A stretch of DNA of 64,000 bases from positions 158,383,718 to 158,447,717 of the forward strand of contig NC_079134.1 in the NCBI RefSeq assembly GCF_945859705.1. The letters are read 5' to 3'. Position numbers and translations under genes: made by a program. This DNA comes from Episyrphus balteatus. Lineage: Eukaryota; Arthropoda; Insecta; Diptera; Syrphidae. The stretch's first letter is position 1, and each line of letters opens with the position of its first letter. Positions 46,101 through 55,262 of the stretch are shown here, piece by piece. Under the pieces are notes generated by a model that was not told where the DNA came from, did not search any database, and saw nothing but the letters and a program-made list of their open reading frames with translations.

Positions 46101-49100
46101 CGTTAACTTTTTTTTTTGTTACTGGGAAACAGATATCTGAGAATCATCTTCATTGAACCATGTTGGTATATGTAAGCCTATAAGGAAGGCTTGTCTGTTC
46201 GATAGATTGCTTATAAATCACATCGATAAATTGAAGTAAATCTTTTTTTTTCTGTTTCCACATGATTGAAAAATTAATTGAGAAGTCATTCATTGATAAG
46301 ATTTTTGGTTTAAGTAATTCGAAATTTAAGAATACATATTTCGAAAAAAAAGTGCTGAAAAACTTAGGTCTCCTAAGCTCAATTTTCGAAAAAATGCATT
46401 TTTTTAAATTTCCTTCAAATCCATGGGAAGTACAGAAAGTTATTTTTGAGCTCTATTTGAAAAAATTTAAATTTTCGGATGCTCGAAAAAAAAATCCAAG
46501 GTTAGCCCCTGCCGAAAAAAATTCATTTCCTCCAAATCCATCCAGTTTGACATAAAAAGAAAAGTTTTTGAACTCTAATTAAAAAAATCTTATGTTTTTT
46601 TGGATTTTCAAGAAAAACTAAAAAAATGTTTTCCAAATACATCGAGTGAGACATCGAAAGAAAGTTCTTTTTGACTATTTGGAAAAATATAATTTTTTGG
46701 ATTTTCGAAAAAAATCTAAGGTCAACTCCTTCCCGAAAAAAATACATTTTATAAAATTTTCTCCAAATCCACCGAGTGAAATATCAAAAGAAAGGTCTTT
46801 TTGAGCTCTATTTTGAAAAATATAAATTTTTGGACTTTCGAAAAAAATCTAAGGTTAACCCCTTGCCGAAAAAAATGAATTTCATAAAATTTTCTCCAAA
46901 TCCACCGAGTGAAACATCAAAAGAAAGGTCTTCTTGAGCTCTATTTGGAAAAATAAAAAAATTTTTGGATTTTAAAAAAAAAATCTAGGGTTAACCCGTT
47001 CCGGAAAAAAAATGCATTTTATAAAAGTTTCTCCAAATCCACCGAGTGAAATATCAAAAGAAAGGTCTTTTTGAGCTCTATTTTGAAAAATATAAATTTT
47101 TGGACTTTCGAAAAAAATCTAAGGTTAACCCCTTGCCGAAAAAAATGAATTTCATAAAATTTTCTCCAAATCCACCGAGTGAAACATCAAAAGAAAGGTC
47201 TTCTTGAGCTCTATTTGGAAAAATAAAAAAATTTTTGGATTTTCAAAAAAAATCTAGGGTTAACCCGTTCCGGAAAAAAAATGCATTTTATAAAAGTTTC
47301 TCCAAATCCACCGAGTGAAATATCAAAAGAAAGGTCTTTTTGAGCTCTATTTTGAAAAATATAAATTTTTGGACTTTCGAAAAAAATCTAAGGTTAACCC
47401 CTTGCCGAAAAAAAATGAATTTCATAAAATTTTCTCCAAATCCACCGAGTGAAACATCAAAAGAAAGGTCTTCTTGAGCTCTATTTGGAAAAATAAAAAA
47501 ATTTTTGGATTTTCAAAAAAAATCTAGGGTTAACCCGTTCCGGAAAAAAAATGCATTTTATAAAAGTTTCTCCAAATCCACCGAGTGAAATATCAAAAGA
47601 AAGGTCTTTTTGAGCTCTATTTGGAAAAATAAAAAAATTTTTGGATTTTCGAAAAAAATCTAAGGTCAACTCCTTCCCGAAAAAAATACATTTTATAAAA
47701 TTTTCTCCAAATCCACCGAGTGAAATATCAAAAGAAAGGTCTTTTTGAGCTCTATTTTGAAAAATATAAATTTTTGGACTTTCGAAAAAAATCTAAGGTT
47801 AACCCCTTGCCGAAAAAAATGAATTTCATAAAATTTTCTCCAAATCCACCGAGTGAAACATCAAAAGAAAGGTCTTCCTGAGCTCTATTTGGAAAAATAA
47901 AAAAATTTTTGGATTTTCAAAAAAAATCTAGGGTTAACCCGTTCCGGAAAAAAAAATGCATTTTATAAAAGTTTCTCCAAATCCACCGAGTGAAACATCA
48001 AAAGAAAGGTCTTTTTGAGCTCTATTTTGAAAAATATAAATTTTTGGATTTTCGAAAAAAATCTAAGGTTAACCCCTTCCCGAAAAAAATGCATTTTATA
48101 AAATTTTCTCCAAATCCACCGAGTGAAATATCAAAAGAAAGGTCTTTTTGAGCTCTATTTTGAAAAATAAAAAATTTTTGGATTTTCAAAAAAAATCATA
48201 TGTTAACCCGTTCCCGAAAAAAAATGCATTTTATAAAAGTTTCTCCAAATCCACCGAGTGAAACATCAAAAGAAAGGTCTTTTTGAGCTCTATTTGGAAA
48301 AATAAAAAATTTTTGGATTTTCGAAAAAAATCTAAGGTTAACCCGTTCCCGAAAAAAAATGCATTTTATAAAAGTTTCTCCAAATCCACCGAGTGAAATA
48401 TCAAAAGAAAGGTCTTTTTGAGCTCTATTTTGAAAAATATAAATTTTTGGACTTTCGAAAAAAATCTAAGGTTAACCCCTTGCCGAAAAAAATGAATTTC
48501 ATAAAATTTTCTCCAAATCCACCGAGTGAAACATCAAAAGAAAGGTCTTTTTGAGCTCTATTTTGAAAAATATAAATTTTTGGATTTTCGAAAAAAATCT
48601 AAGGTTAACCCGTTCCCAAAAAAAAATGCATTTTATAAAAGTTTCTCCAAATCCACCGAGTGAAACATCAAAAGAAAGGTCTTTTTGAGCTCTATTTTGA
48701 AAAATATAAATTTTTGGATTTTCGAAAAAAATCTAAGGTTAACCCCTTGTCGAAAAAAATGAATTTCATAAAATTTTCTCCAAATCCACCGAGTGAAACA
48801 TCAAAAGAAAGGTCTTCTTGAGCTCTATTTGGAAAAATAAAAAATTTTTGGATTTTCAAAAAAAATCTAAGGTTAACCCCTTCCCGAAAAAAATGCATTT
48901 TATAAAATTTTCTCCAAATCCACCGAGTGAAATATCAAAAGAAAGGTCTTTTTGAGCTCTATTTGGAAAAATAAAAAATTTTTGGATTTTCGAAAAAAAT
49001 CTAAGGTTAACCCGTTCCCAAAAAAAAATGCATTTTATAAAAGTTTCTCCAAATCCACCGAGTGAAACATCAAAAGAAAGGTCTTTTTGAGCTCTATTTT

Positions 49101-52100
49101 GAAAAATATAAATTTTTGAATTTTCGAAAAAAATCTAAGGTTAACCCCTTCCCGAAAAAAATGCAATCTATAAAATTTTCTCCAAATCCACCGAAGGGAA
49201 CATCAAAAGAAAGATCTTTTTGAGCTCTATTTGGAAAAATATAAATTTTTGGATTTTGGAAAAAAATCTAAGGTTAACCCCTTTCCGAAAAAAATGCATT
49301 TTATAAAATTTTCTCCAAATCCACCGAATGGAACATCAAAAGAAAGATCTTTTTGAGCTCTATTTGGAAAATTAAAATTTTTTGGATTTTCAAAAAAAAT
49401 CTAAGGTTAACCCCTTGCCGAAAAAAATGCATTTCATAAAATTTTCTCCAAATCCACCGAATGAAACATCAAATGAAAGGTCTTTTTGAGCTCTATTTGG
49501 AAAAATAAAAAAATTTTCATATTTTCGAAAAAAAAACTAAAATTAACCCCTTCTCGAAAAGAAAGGTCTTTTTGAGCTCTATTCGGAAAAATATAAATTT
49601 TTGAATTTTCGAAAAAAATCTAAGGTTAACCCCTTCCCGAAAAAAATGCAATCTATAAAATTTTCTCCAAATCCACCGAAGGGAACATCAAAAGAAAGAT
49701 CTTTTTGAGCTCTATTTGGAAAAATATAAATTTTTGGATTTTCGAAAAAAATCTAAGGTTAACCCCTTCCCGAAAAAAATGCATTTTATAAAATTTTCTC
49801 CAAATCCACCGAATGGAACATCAAAAGAAAGATCTTTTTGAGCTCTATTTAAAAATTAAAAATTTTTGGATTTTCGAAAAAAATCTAAGGTTAACCCCTT
49901 GCCGAAAAAAATGCATTTCATAAAATTTTCTCCAAATCCACCGAATGAAACATCAAATGAAAGGTCTTTTTGAGCTCTATTTGGAAAAATAAAAAAATTT
50001 TCATATTTTCGAAAAACATCTAAAATTAACCCCTTATCGAAAAGAAAGGTCTTTTTGAGCTCTATTCGGAAAAATATAAATTTTTGAATTTTCGAAAAAA
50101 ATCTAAGGTTAACCCCTTCCCGAAAAAAATGCAATCTATAAAATTTTCTCCAAATCCACCGAAGGGAACATCAAAAGAAAGATCTCTTTGAGTTCTATTT
50201 GGAAAAATATAAATTTTGATGATTTTCGAAGAACATTCAAGGTGAACCCCTTTCCGAAAAAAATCCATTTAAAATTTTTTTTCATCGAGTGAGACATCGA
50301 AAGAAAGGCCTCTTTGAGCTCTTTTTCCAAAAAAAATATAATTTTTTGAATTTTCGGAAAAAAAAACAAAGTCAAACCTTTTCGAAAAAAGTGAATTTTA
50401 AAAAATATCCTCCAAATCTATTGAGTGAAACATCAAAAGAAAGATCTTTTTAAATCCTTTTCATAGACTTAACCCAAAAACCACAAATCTTATTTATTTT
50501 CGAAATAAAAAAAAAAATCCAAGGTCCCTTGCTTTTCCTTTACCTAAAAATGTGAATCCGCTTAAATAAGATTTTAAACTCCTTAACTCAAAAAAAAAAA
50601 ACTTGTTCCTGCGGTTAAGTTAAGAGTCATTAAGCCTTTTAAAAGTGTTTTCTCTCACAAAATCCATATCCTTTTATAAATGAAAAATTCATGCCACATT
50701 ACCACCATCACACATTCACACAACACTAAAAGCCACATTATTGACCAAACTGTTGTTGGTGTTACATATTAAAATAACATTTTCACATCAATTATGTATT
50801 TCACCCAGGCTACCTGGAACAAGGTCTCCTCGTCCGAGATGCATACAAACTACGTAAACACTACTTCTCCACCAAAGGTTGGTCAATCGATGTCCTCTCC
50901 ATGTTGCCAACAGACCTCGTCTACATATGGTGGCCACCGACTTCCTGCAGTTCCACTTACCTGCCCTGCCCAGTGATTGTACGACTCAATCGTTTATTGC
51001 GTCTTCCAAGAATGTGGGAATGGTTCGATCGCACCGAAACCGCCACCGGATATCCAAATGCATTTCGTATCTGCAAAGTCGTTCTGGCCATCTTGGTGCT
51101 CATACATTGGAACGCATGCATGTACTTTGCCATCAGTTATGCCCTAGGTTTTGGTACCGATAATTGGGTCTATAATTTGAAAGGTGACCGCAATGCCACT
51201 CTACAACGACAGTATATCTACAGTTTCTATTGGTCAACACTGACTCTAACCACAATTGGAGAAACACCCACTCCAGAGAATGATGCCGAGTATCTGTTTG
51301 TGGTGGCAGATTTTTTGGCTGGTGTCCTCATCTTTGCCACAATTGTAGGTGAGTACAGAGTAACACACGCGGCAATGTTTTGTTGATGATGTGCTTTGTT
51401 TATCTTGCACTTAGTTGAGTGAAATTTTGTGTTTTGCTATCAACAGGAAACATCGGTTCGATGATTTCGAACATGAATGTGGCCAGGGTCGAGTTCCAGA
51501 ATCGCATGGATGGTGTCAAGCAGTATATGGCCTTCCGGAAAGTGGGCAATGAATTGGAAGCACGGGTGATTCGTTGGTTTGCTTATACTTGGTCGCAAAG
51601 TGGAGCGCTCGATGAGGAACGGGTGCTTTCTGCTCTGCCGGATAAGTTGAAGGCCGAAATTGCCATTCGAGTTCATATGGACACTTTGAAACAGGTGCGA
51701 ATCTTTCAAGACTGTGAACCGGGTTTGCTGGAAGCGCTGGTGCTGAAATTAAAACTGCAAGTGTTCAGTCCGGGGGATTATATCTGTCGGAAAGGGGATG
51801 TGGGGAAGGAGATGTATATAGTTAAGAGGGGGAAGTTGTCGGTGGTAGCTGATGATGGAGTGACGGTATTTGCTACTCTTGGAGCTGGTTCAGTTTTTGG
51901 AGAGGTTTCTGTGTTGGAAATTGCTGGTAATCGAACGGGCAATAGAAGAACAGCGAATGTGAGGTCTTTGGGTTATTCGGATCTGTTTTGTTTGGCGAAA
52001 CGAGATCTGTGGGAAACTTTGGCCGATTATCCAGAGGCGAGAGCCACCCTCACAGAAAGGGGTTGTCAATTACTACGAAAGGATGGATTGCTCGATGAGG

Positions 52101-52626
52101 ATGTATTTTCAAGTGAGTTGAATTTAAATTGGGTTAAGGTTTTATTTTGATTCTAAACAAATTTTTCTTTGTTCATTTTTGTATTTATTTTAGATTCCCA
52201 ACGTGTTCAAGATAGTATAGAAGGTGGCATCGAAAAACTGGAGGTTTCGGTAGAAAATCTTAATGTTCGGTTAGCACGACTTCTGGCAGAATACACAGCA
52301 AGTCAAGCTAAATTGAAACAACGACTGGCTAAATTGGAAGTCAAGTGAGTATATCAATGAACAGGTGACCTTAATTTTTTAAGGGCCCTTAATTTTTTTA
52401 ATTTTTTTCAAATTGAGAGCTAAAAATTATAATTTTCATTACATTTTGGTTCAAAGTTGTAATAATTAAAAATTTATTTATTTACAGTGCCCAATTAACA
52501 ACCAAAGAACAACAAGAAAATTCCCAAAAAATGCGTAGCAGTCGTTTATATTCGCTACCAGCTAAAAAACGTCGACAACGTCCAATTTCATCGAAATCTG
52601 CCGATTGTAAACAAAATACTTTATGA
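31092..52626 (+). CDS. CngA: Cyclic nucleotide-gated cation channel, A-type subunit (seven coding exons)
   Basis: A tetrameric plasma-membrane channel opened by cGMP or cAMP, passing Na+ and Ca2+ in sensory or neuronal cells. The seven segments give 646 aa. Numbering: basic N-terminus 1-94; S1 about 95-119; S2 about 126-146; S4 204-223 with R207, R210, R213 and R216 spaced by three; S5 about 234-258; pore filter TTIGETP at 296-302 with the acidic E300 typical of A subunits; S6 about 310-330; C-linker 331-415; nucleotide-binding domain about 416-535 with FGE 479-481 and R496-T497, positions linked to cGMP binding in animal CNGA proteins; leucine-zipper helix about 562-600. N277-A-T is a possible glycosylation site in the S5-pore loop. 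All six introns are GT-AG and phases match. The name CngA follows from A-type pore and zipper features; the family is certain, the exact orthologue less so. Confidence 0.85.
31950..32645 (+). repeat. Dispersed repeat family B, copy 2 (intron 1)
   Basis: It is collinear with 19340-20335 but lacks the RTE insertion. Shared blocks include TTATTCCATCAC, ACCATCTGAAAGC, TATCGACCATGTACATACAA, AGAGCTAGAATTTTTT, GTACCGTTATGTGTGATAT and CGATACTACAGAAGTTTTC. It is non-coding. Confidence 0.8.
33640..35000. mobile_element. Foldback element with ~670-bp arms (family C)
   Basis: The sequence is one long imperfect hairpin centred near 34315. Matching pairs in order from outside in: TGTGGGGTAATTCATTA (about 33765) with TAATGAATTACCCCACA (34865); TTGCCACAAGAACCAAAATA with TTGGTTCTTGTGGCAAAA; GACCTGGGGTTGCGACTA with AGTCGCAACCCCAGGTC; CATATAGTTTTTGGATCGCT with its mirror near 34390. 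The right flank carries TTTTGTTGACCAGTGTAATT up to about 35060, which has no left partner. No transposase is encoded. A related fragment is at 41590-42130. Confidence 0.85.
35061..37921 (+). other. Intron 1, distal part, mostly unique
   Basis: Unique sequence with a GAGAGAGAG run at about 36676-36695 and higher complexity at 35880-37060, possibly regulatory. No additional coding exon is supported. It ends in a polypyrimidine tract and the AG at 37920-37921. Confidence 0.4.
37922..38158 (+). CDS. CngA: CNG channel exon 2 (basic N-terminus)
   Basis: 79 codons, phase 0 at both ends, between a TTTTTTGCAG acceptor and a GTAAGT donor. It encodes residues 16-94: DQTKETKPSALRRT, a strongly basic segment (RHRITKRSRNKPPDWFLDKF) and the pre-S1 stretch ending LPSHYR. 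Basic cytoplasmic N-termini of this kind precede S1 in CNG subunits. The open frame upstream of 37922 is intron read-through and is excluded. Confidence 0.88.
38159..38943 (+). other. Intron 2 proximal part with a diverged repeat
   Basis: The block TTTCAATCGGGTTGTGTTCG at about 38768, with ATAATGTGGACGCAGCTT at about 38850, recurs at about 54848-54967, so part of this stretch belongs to a dispersed repeat of unknown type. Nothing else is recognised. Confidence 0.45.
39085..39484 (+). mobile_element. TA-flanked MITE carrying a tRNA-like module, copy 2
   Basis: The element starts CACCCAGAGAAAAAACG, ends ACGTTGTTTTTTGGCTCAGTG, and is flanked by TA on both sides (39083-39084, 39485-39486), the target of Tc1/mariner-type elements. 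Inside lies a tRNA-like module at 39214-39285, then three copies of a 22-bp unit beginning TGTGTGAACAA. The same terminus and module occur at 61 kb, so module and TIR move together. Confidence 0.82.
39214..39285 (+). other. tRNA-like internal promoter module
   Basis: TGGCACAGTGGTAAAGC fits the tRNA A box, and GGTTCGATCCC at 39264-39274 is an exact B box, at normal tRNA spacing. The 7-nt 5' arm (AGTGAGA) finds no partner after the T arm, so an acceptor stem is absent and this is a tRNA-derived RNA polymerase III promoter, not a functional tRNA. Confidence 0.8.
40278..40337. repeat. Hairpin: perfect 26-bp arms, GCGCGCGA loop
   Basis: AAAAAGGGTTTGGAAAATGT and on (40278-40303) is mirrored exactly in 40312-40337 around an eight-base alternating GC loop. 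It lies inside the hAT-like element of intron 2. Confidence 0.93.
41590..42130. repeat. Family C fragment (related to the 33.6-35 kb foldback)
   Basis: Blocks such as TCTATCACGTCTAGTTTTTG, AAAACGTGACGTGCCAGTG, TTGACTTCGGATTTAGT and the end GACCAGTGTTAT parallel the foldback element, which ends GACCAGTGTAAT. The copy is strongly diverged. Confidence 0.5.
42131..43249. other. Intron 2 distal sequence, unique
   Basis: I see nothing gene-like; a 73-codon open stretch from 42456 has no recognisable domain. Confidence 0.4.
43250..43870 (+). repeat. Dispersed repeat family B, copy 3 (intron 2)
   Basis: It is collinear with 31950-32500 of copy 2: TCACGTCATTAATTCCATTT, TATCGATCAGGTCTATGAGA, AAAGAGCTAGAATTTTTTGA, CTACCGTTATGTGTGATATA. 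An unrelated 100-bp segment interrupts it at about 43555-43660. Confidence 0.7.
43871..44847 (+). other. Intron 2, terminal part
   Basis: AT-rich intron sequence ending in TTTTTTTTCAG. No additional feature is recognised. Confidence 0.4.
44848..45010 (+). CDS. CngA: CNG channel exon 3 (S1-S2)
   Basis: 163 nt between a TTTTTTCAG acceptor and a GTAAGT donor, starting in phase 0 and ending with one base of a glycine codon. It encodes residues 95-148: the hydrophobic S1 (WLFVVSVAVLYNIIFVMG), the linker RAVFWEI, and S2 with DYLCDLIYLLDTLVHMHE, a signature of CNG A-type subunits. Confidence 0.95.
45011..46399 (+). other. Intron 3, proximal part
   Basis: AT-rich intron with short AAAATA-type runs near 45155-45200. 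Open stretches here lack domains. Confidence 0.4.
46400..50420. repeat. Satellite-like tandem array in intron 3, ~135-bp unit, about 30 copies
   Basis: The unit is 133-137 bp, marked by CTCCAAATCCACCGAGTGAA, GAAAGGTCTTTTTGAGCTC and ATCTAAGGTTAACCCCTT. Markers fall at 46761, 46894, 47031, 47164, 47300, 47434, 47570 and 47705, and continue to about 50411. Two variant types alternate in the first part, giving a ~270-bp higher-order period; near the end a ~480-bp block recurs at 49168, 49651 and 50131. Outer units are the most diverged. Minus-strand open stretches are by-products. Confidence 0.95.
50809..51348 (+). CDS. CngA: CNG channel exon 4 (S3, S4, S5, pore, S6)
   Basis: 540 nt between acceptor ACCCAG and donor GTGAGT; it starts by completing a glycine codon and ends with the first base of another. 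It encodes residues 149-328: the S2-S3 loop, S3 (GWSIDVLSMLPTDLVYIWW), S4 (VIVRLNRLLRLPRMWEWFDR), the TETATGYPNAFRI linker, S5, the glycosylation sequon N277-A-T, the pore helix YWSTLTL, the filter TTIGETP and S6 (FLAGVLIFATIV). Frame and motifs leave no doubt about family. Confidence 0.97.
51447..52112 (+). CDS. CngA: CNG channel exon 5 (C-linker and nucleotide-binding domain)
   Basis: 666 nt, with an acceptor after CAACAG and a GTGAGT donor; a 98-bp intron precedes it. It encodes residues 329-550: the inner S6 end NIGSMISNMN, the C-linker helices (VARVEFQNRMDGVKQYM onward) and the beta-roll with FSPGDYICRKGDVGKEMYIV, GSVFGEVSVL, and NRRTANVRSLGYSDLFCL. R496 and T497 match the Arg-Thr pair that contacts the cyclic phosphate and guanine in animal CNGA subunits, so cGMP preference is inferred. 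Confidence 0.97.
52194..52344 (+). CDS. CngA: CNG channel exon 6 (leucine-zipper coiled coil)
   Basis: 151 nt between TATTTTAG and GTGAGT; an 81-bp intron precedes it. It encodes residues 551-600: NSQRVQDSIEG followed by a heptad-rich helix (KLEVSVENLNVRLARLL) matching the C-terminal zipper that sets subunit stoichiometry in A-type CNG channels. It ends two bases into an Asn codon. Confidence 0.93.
52488..52626 (+). CDS. CngA: CNG channel exon 7 (C-terminal tail and stop)
   Basis: 139 nt after acceptor TTTACAG; the first base completes N601. It encodes 45 further residues: a polar tail with a basic patch (AKKRRQRP), ending CKQNTL and TGA at 52624-52626. No domain is visible after the zipper, as in other CNG A subunits. 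Confidence 0.88.
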
Positions 52627-54180
52627 AGAGAATTTACGATACAAATACAAAAAATACCAATGCCAAGCATTTTTTACGAAAATTCAATTGAAATTAAATT
52701 AACAATAAAAAGTTTAGTCTTCAACAAAAACAACAACTCGTATTGTTCGTCAAACTGCAACTATAGCCGAAAATTAAACTTATCTCAAATCATACAAACG
52801 ATAACTGGTATGTTTTTTCCACAAAAAAAAAAATCTACGGTGATAATAATAAATTGTTTTTATTATTTTCTTATAATTTTTTAAGTTTTAAGTTTTTTGT
52901 TATAATTTTTTTTTTCTATTTTAATTTTATAATTTTGAGATTTGAAAAAAATTTGTTAAGAAACATGTGCCTCGAAAACATAAATATAAATATAATATTT
53001 GTATTAAATGTATAAATATAAATATAAAATAAATTACATAATTATACTTATAGTTAGTTTATAATTGTTTTGTGAATTTATATGCATAAAAACATAAATT
53101 ATGCATAACAAAACAAAACACAACAAAAAAAACAGGAAGAGTAAAGTCTAATAAATGAAAGAAAATAAATCTATTTTTAAAATAAAAAAAAAAATAGATA
53201 TTTAAATTTATATATTTGTCTTAAGTAAAATAAATGTTTTAAAAGTGTCCTGTAAATCTGTTATTTTCAAAATTAAAACTTCAACATTTTGAAACAATTG
53301 TGGTAAGTATAATTTTTTCTGTGAATTAAGGAACATTTTATGAGAAACTGAACCATGAAAAAGTGATATAAACTTATTATTTTTAATAAATAAAGTTTGT
53401 TTTTTTAACTTAAAACGCCATTCATGAATTCCAACAGTAAAACTTAGTGATAATAAAAAAATCCTGAATGAATTCAGACTTTTACAAACATAAAATTATA
53501 ACAACGTCTAACTGTCACGCATTCTTGAAATAAACATATCACAAATAAATGGTTTGGTGTAAATGGTTTTATTACTTGTGTAAAAAGATTGTATTGATGT
53601 TCACTATGGTGTATACGTATTTTTTTGTGATATATGTAGGGTATTTCAAGTTATAGCCCAAACCACCAACTTGCTAGTTAAAAGTTTTGGGTTACATAAA
53701 TTTCCTAAAGGAGAAATTCTTTTCTTGGAACCAAAATTATAGGTACCTGATATGTAGCTAACATGGATGTGCTAACTCTTCTCGAAAATTATTTAAATTA
53801 AAGTTTTGAGATGTACCGATTCCGCATTAAAAAAAAATTGAGCCGATTTTAGTTTCTCGTAAACGATTGACACGCACGAAAAGTTGTAAGAAAAATTGGA
53901 ATTTAAAAAATTAACTTTTATGAAAACTGTTTTAAAAGTCTTTTTTATAAATAATTTGTTTTTTTTTAATGGATTTTGGTACTAAAAGAAGTTAAATGTT
54001 TTTTTTTTTTTTTGGAGATCAAAACCATTTAAAAAGATGTTTAAGAAAACATTTATAAGTTACGAGATTTTCCAACTAAAAAGATATGTATTTTTTATTT
54101 CCCTACTCCATTCATTTTTAGAGAAAAGCGAGGCGGACCTGAAATTTCTCGGAAAATTCATCGAAAAATGAGATAGTAAT
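52627..54180 (+). other. Channel gene 3' UTR and downstream flank
   Basis: AATAAA signals occur at 52704-52709 and again near 53150-53165 and 53390, so the transcript may use any of several ends. The true end cannot be decided from sequence, and a much longer A-rich 3' UTR reaching about 57.1 kb is not excluded. Confidence 0.45.
52704..52709 (+). terminator. CngA: First candidate poly(A) signal of the channel gene
   Basis: A perfect AATAAA hexamer 78 nt after the stop codon. It is the nearest of several, so its use is uncertain. Confidence 0.35.
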
Positions 54181-54310
54181 CATTGGTTCTCAACCTGTGG
54201 TCCGCGGACCCCTGGGGGTCCGCAAAGAATTTCAGGGGGTCCGTGACAGCCTTTCGATAAAGCATCAGAAATACGTCTTTAACATTATTCTAATGTGGCA
54301 CTCAAATAGT
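54181..54310 (+). mobile_element. hAT-type terminus, single end
   Basis: CATTGGTTCTCAACCTGTGG, followed by a GGTCCGCGGACCCC hairpin and GGGGGTCCGC repeats, resembles the 5' end of widespread hAT elements. I could not find the opposite inverted end within the next kilobase, so the copy is probably truncated or larger than I can follow. Confidence 0.55.
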
Positions 54311-55130
54311 GTTCCAAAATGAATAATACCTTTTGTTACTGTTACCCCTCTCAGTAACAAACACATGAATCTAGTTTAAAAGCTTTTTTATGTTATGATA
54401 TGGGCTCCATACACGGTCTTTCGAGCTTCGCACAAAAATAAGAATGTTTTTCCTCAAAAAAAGTAGTTTGTTATATGAATTTAATGATTTTACAAGGTGC
54501 GCAGGTGCGCATAACTGGCATATCTATGTAACGTTTATGGCTATTGAAATGAGTTAAACATGGATTTACAAAATTCCAATTTGAAGATAAAGTCTAATCG
54601 ACTTTTAAAAAAATTAATATGTTGCAAAAACGATTAAAAAAAGTATTATTCATCATTTTCAACACTAAATGAATTTTTAAATCTGCGTTCATATTATGTC
54701 GATCAACACTGTTTTTTAAATTCTTTTCCGTTAAATGTGGACGTGTTATTTTTCATGTTGAATGGCAGTGAAACTTAATTTCTTATTTCAACTGCCATTA
54801 CACCGCCAACAAGCCTGAACATACGCAATACTTTTTGATCTTACTGATTTCAATCGGGTTGTGTTCGGGATTACAAGAGTTGAGCAGCGCTATTGAGCAA
54901 CACGTCCATATTTCCTCCAGACTGTTGATCAAGCGTGTTGATCAACATAATGTGGATGCAGCTTAACAACTGCCAAGGATATTTTACCAGACTCAATTTT
55001 TCAAAGTTTTCTCAAACATTTCACTGACTTAAAAAAAAAATTTCAAGAATACTTTCAAATTTCTGATAACAGAAAATTATGGATTAATTAAGAAACAACA
55101 CCAGTCATCGCATTGTTTATTTTAAGTGTT
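54311..55130. other. Downstream flank with a diverged repeat
   Basis: TTTCAATCGGGTTGTGTTCG near 54848 and ATAATGTGGATGCAGCTT near 54950 match the repeat in intron 2 at 38760-38870. No gene is seen. Confidence 0.45.
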
Positions 55131-55262
55131 TATTTTATTTTATTTTATTTTATTTTATTTTATTTTATTTTATTTTATTTTATTTTATTTTATTTTATTT
55201 TATTTTATTTTATTTTATTTTATTTTATTTTATTTTATTTTATTTTATTTTATTTTATTTTA
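55131..55262. repeat. (ATTTT)n microsatellite
   Basis: About 26 uninterrupted copies of a five-base ATTTT unit over 132 bp. Perfect purity suggests recent expansion or high mutability. Confidence 0.97.

Noticed and set aside
46523..50375. Phe- and Lys-rich minus-strand open frames in the satellite array
   Set aside because: They recur with the ~135-bp unit and are low in complexity; this is repeat translation, not a protein family.
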